Below, in pieces: positions 4,958-5,909 of a DNA stretch of 5,909 bases. This stretch comes from Neptuniibacter sp. (GTDB lineage: Bacteria; Pseudomonadota; Gammaproteobacteria; Pseudomonadales; Balneatricaceae). Position numbers and translations under genes: made by a program. Under the pieces are notes generated by a model that was not told the origin of the DNA, did no database searches, and saw only the letters and a list, made by a program, of their open reading frames with translations. Location of the stretch: positions 1 to 5,909 of the forward strand of contig JASBRM010000281.1 of the NCBI GenBank assembly GCA_030149405.1, read 5' to 3'. Position 1 is the first letter of the stretch. The number at the start of each line of letters is the position of its first letter.

Positions 4958-5909
4958 ACACTTGCTCCCATTAATGAAGGCATCTCAAGATTCACTCGAC
5001 ACCCTCCTTCTTCTGATGCAGTAAGTTGAAGCCGCCCATTTAAGCATCGCGCTCTTTCATGCATAGACCTCAAACCTAACCCCGAATCTATGTCACCTGA
5101 TATACCCTTACCGTTATCAGAAATATTCATTTGCAGCTGGCCGTTATTAACTCCAACTCGAATAGAGACTGCATTAGCTCCAGAGTGACGGGAGATATTG
5201 TGCAAGGCTTCCTGAATAATCCGGTAAATATGGGTATTACTTTCATCATTAAGAGAAGGAATCTCTTCAGAGATATGCAAATCTACGTCTATATGATTTT
5301 GTTGTGACCAACCATCTACCAGCGAATGAATCGCATCGACCAGACCTAACTGTTCCAGTATGACAGGGTGAAGTTCTCGTATCAGTTGCCTGAAGCTGCG
5401 CTGCATGGCATCACAGTTTTCTGAAATTTGATTCGATACAGCTTCAACTATCTCGGGTTTATCTACAGACTGTGACACTAAATATGCCTGAGCCTGAATT
5501 CCTGTCAGGTATTGTCCAAGATCATCATGGAGCTCCCTAGCTAGATGGGCCCGTTCCGTTTCCTGAATTTTCAAAAGCTCATGAGTTAGCTTCTTATTGT
5601 CAGCTTCGGCCACTTCGAGAGCTTGAGCCATTTTATTAAAATGACTTGATAACTCATTGATTTCACGAATAGAGTATTTTTTAAGACGAGCGGTGAAACG
5701 CCCTTTTTCAATTTCATCCAACGCTGCCAGGAAATGCGCAACAGGTTTAATGCCGTGACGAACACCTAAATAGATAGCAATATTTGAAAGCAGAGCACTT
5801 AGAAGAAACAATATAAATATATGCTGGACCGACTCCCATACCTCTTCAACTTCATCACCACTGTCTGCCTGAAGCCGTAACACTTTGCCATTATCCAGAT
5901 AACGGAAGT
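4954..5909 (-). CDS. Membrane-bound HAMP and HisKA_3 sensor histidine kinase, 5' end cut by window edge
   Basis: This is the sensor kinase for the adjacent regulator. The frame stays open to the right edge: codons before the GTG at 5883 read FRYLDNGK, continuous with the following VLRLQADSGDEVEEVW, so that GTG is probably an internal Val and the true start lies outside. Numbering from it, about 20-42 is a membrane helix (IFILFLLSALLSNIAIYLGV), about 43-95 is a HAMP linker, and a short coiled coil leads to the HisKA_3 box ARELHDDLGQ with phospho-acceptor H119. The HATPase_c part has the N box (IIQEALHNISRH, N229), G1 box (DNGKG, 256-260) and G2 box (GLGLRSMHERA, from 268). The residues before the helix are probably periplasmic. 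A membrane kinase here resembles P. putida PedS2, whose output depends on lanthanides; P. aeruginosa ExaD is reported as cytoplasmic. The signal sensed is not visible. Confidence 0.92.
   Translation of the reverse strand, partial: FRYLDNGKVLRLQADSGDEVEEVWESVQHIFILFLLSALLSNIAIYLGVRHGIKPVAHFLAALDEIEKGRFTARLKKYSIREINELSSHFNKMAQALEVAEADNKKLTHELLKIQETERAHLARELHDDLGQYLTGIQAQAYLVSQSVDKPEIVEAVSNQISENCDAMQRSFRQLIRELHPVILEQLGLVDAIHSLVDGWSQQNHIDVDLHISEEIPSLNDESNTHIYRIIQEALHNISRHSGANAVSIRVGVNNGQLQMNISDNGKGISGDIDSGLGLRSMHERARCLNGRLQLTASEEGGCRVNLEMPSLMGASV

Noticed and set aside
5881..5883. GTG at 5883 as the kinase start.
   Set aside because: The frame continues upstream to the edge with protein-like sequence (FRYLDNGK), and a start here would leave a kinase with almost no residues before its membrane helix. 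It is probably an internal Val codon.

Overview
The window is a periplasmic alcohol-oxidation locus from a Gram-negative bacterium, most likely a gammaproteobacterium of moderate GC content. The gene order sensor kinase, LuxR-type regulator, pentapeptide-repeat protein, PQQ alcohol dehydrogenase, cytochrome c550 and substrate-binding-like protein matches, as I recall it, the exa/ped (qedH-I) region of Pseudomonas. The base composition is lower in GC than Pseudomonas, so a marine relative such as an Oceanospirillales member is plausible. That placement is inference from gene order and composition only.

Layout from left to right. On the minus strand, positions 1-807 hold a nearly complete but 3'-truncated MoxJ/XoxJ-like substrate-binding protein gene. 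It overlaps by 8 bases the end of the cytochrome c550 gene (800-1246, pedF). A 475-base divergent intergenic region (1247-1721) follows and carries several small inverted and direct repeats. On the plus strand come the PQQ-dependent alcohol dehydrogenase (1722-3551, exaA/pedE type), a strong intrinsic terminator (3577-3615), and an exported pentapeptide-repeat protein with four cysteines (3626-4264). A bidirectional terminator (4268-4298) separates these from two convergent minus-strand genes: a NarL/FixJ response regulator (4319-4957) and a HAMP-containing HisKA_3 sensor kinase (4954-5909), cut off by the right edge. These last two overlap by an ATGA junction.

How they work together (known for the families, inferred here): ExaA oxidises short-chain alcohols in the periplasm with PQQ and a metal ion, and PedF takes the electrons towards the terminal oxidase. 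The MoxJ-like protein probably helps maturation or function of the quinoprotein rather than transport. The kinase/regulator pair probably controls the divergent promoters. The metal-site residues point to a calcium-type enzyme, with Ser rather than Asp two residues after the catalytic Asp. The kinase has a membrane segment and an apparent periplasmic part, like PedS2 of P. putida. No pqq biosynthesis gene, aldehyde dehydrogenase, tRNA, rRNA, IS element or CRISPR array was seen.

The least explained elements are the exported pentapeptide-repeat protein, the terminator placed directly in front of its ribosome binding site, and the long repeat-bearing divergent control region.
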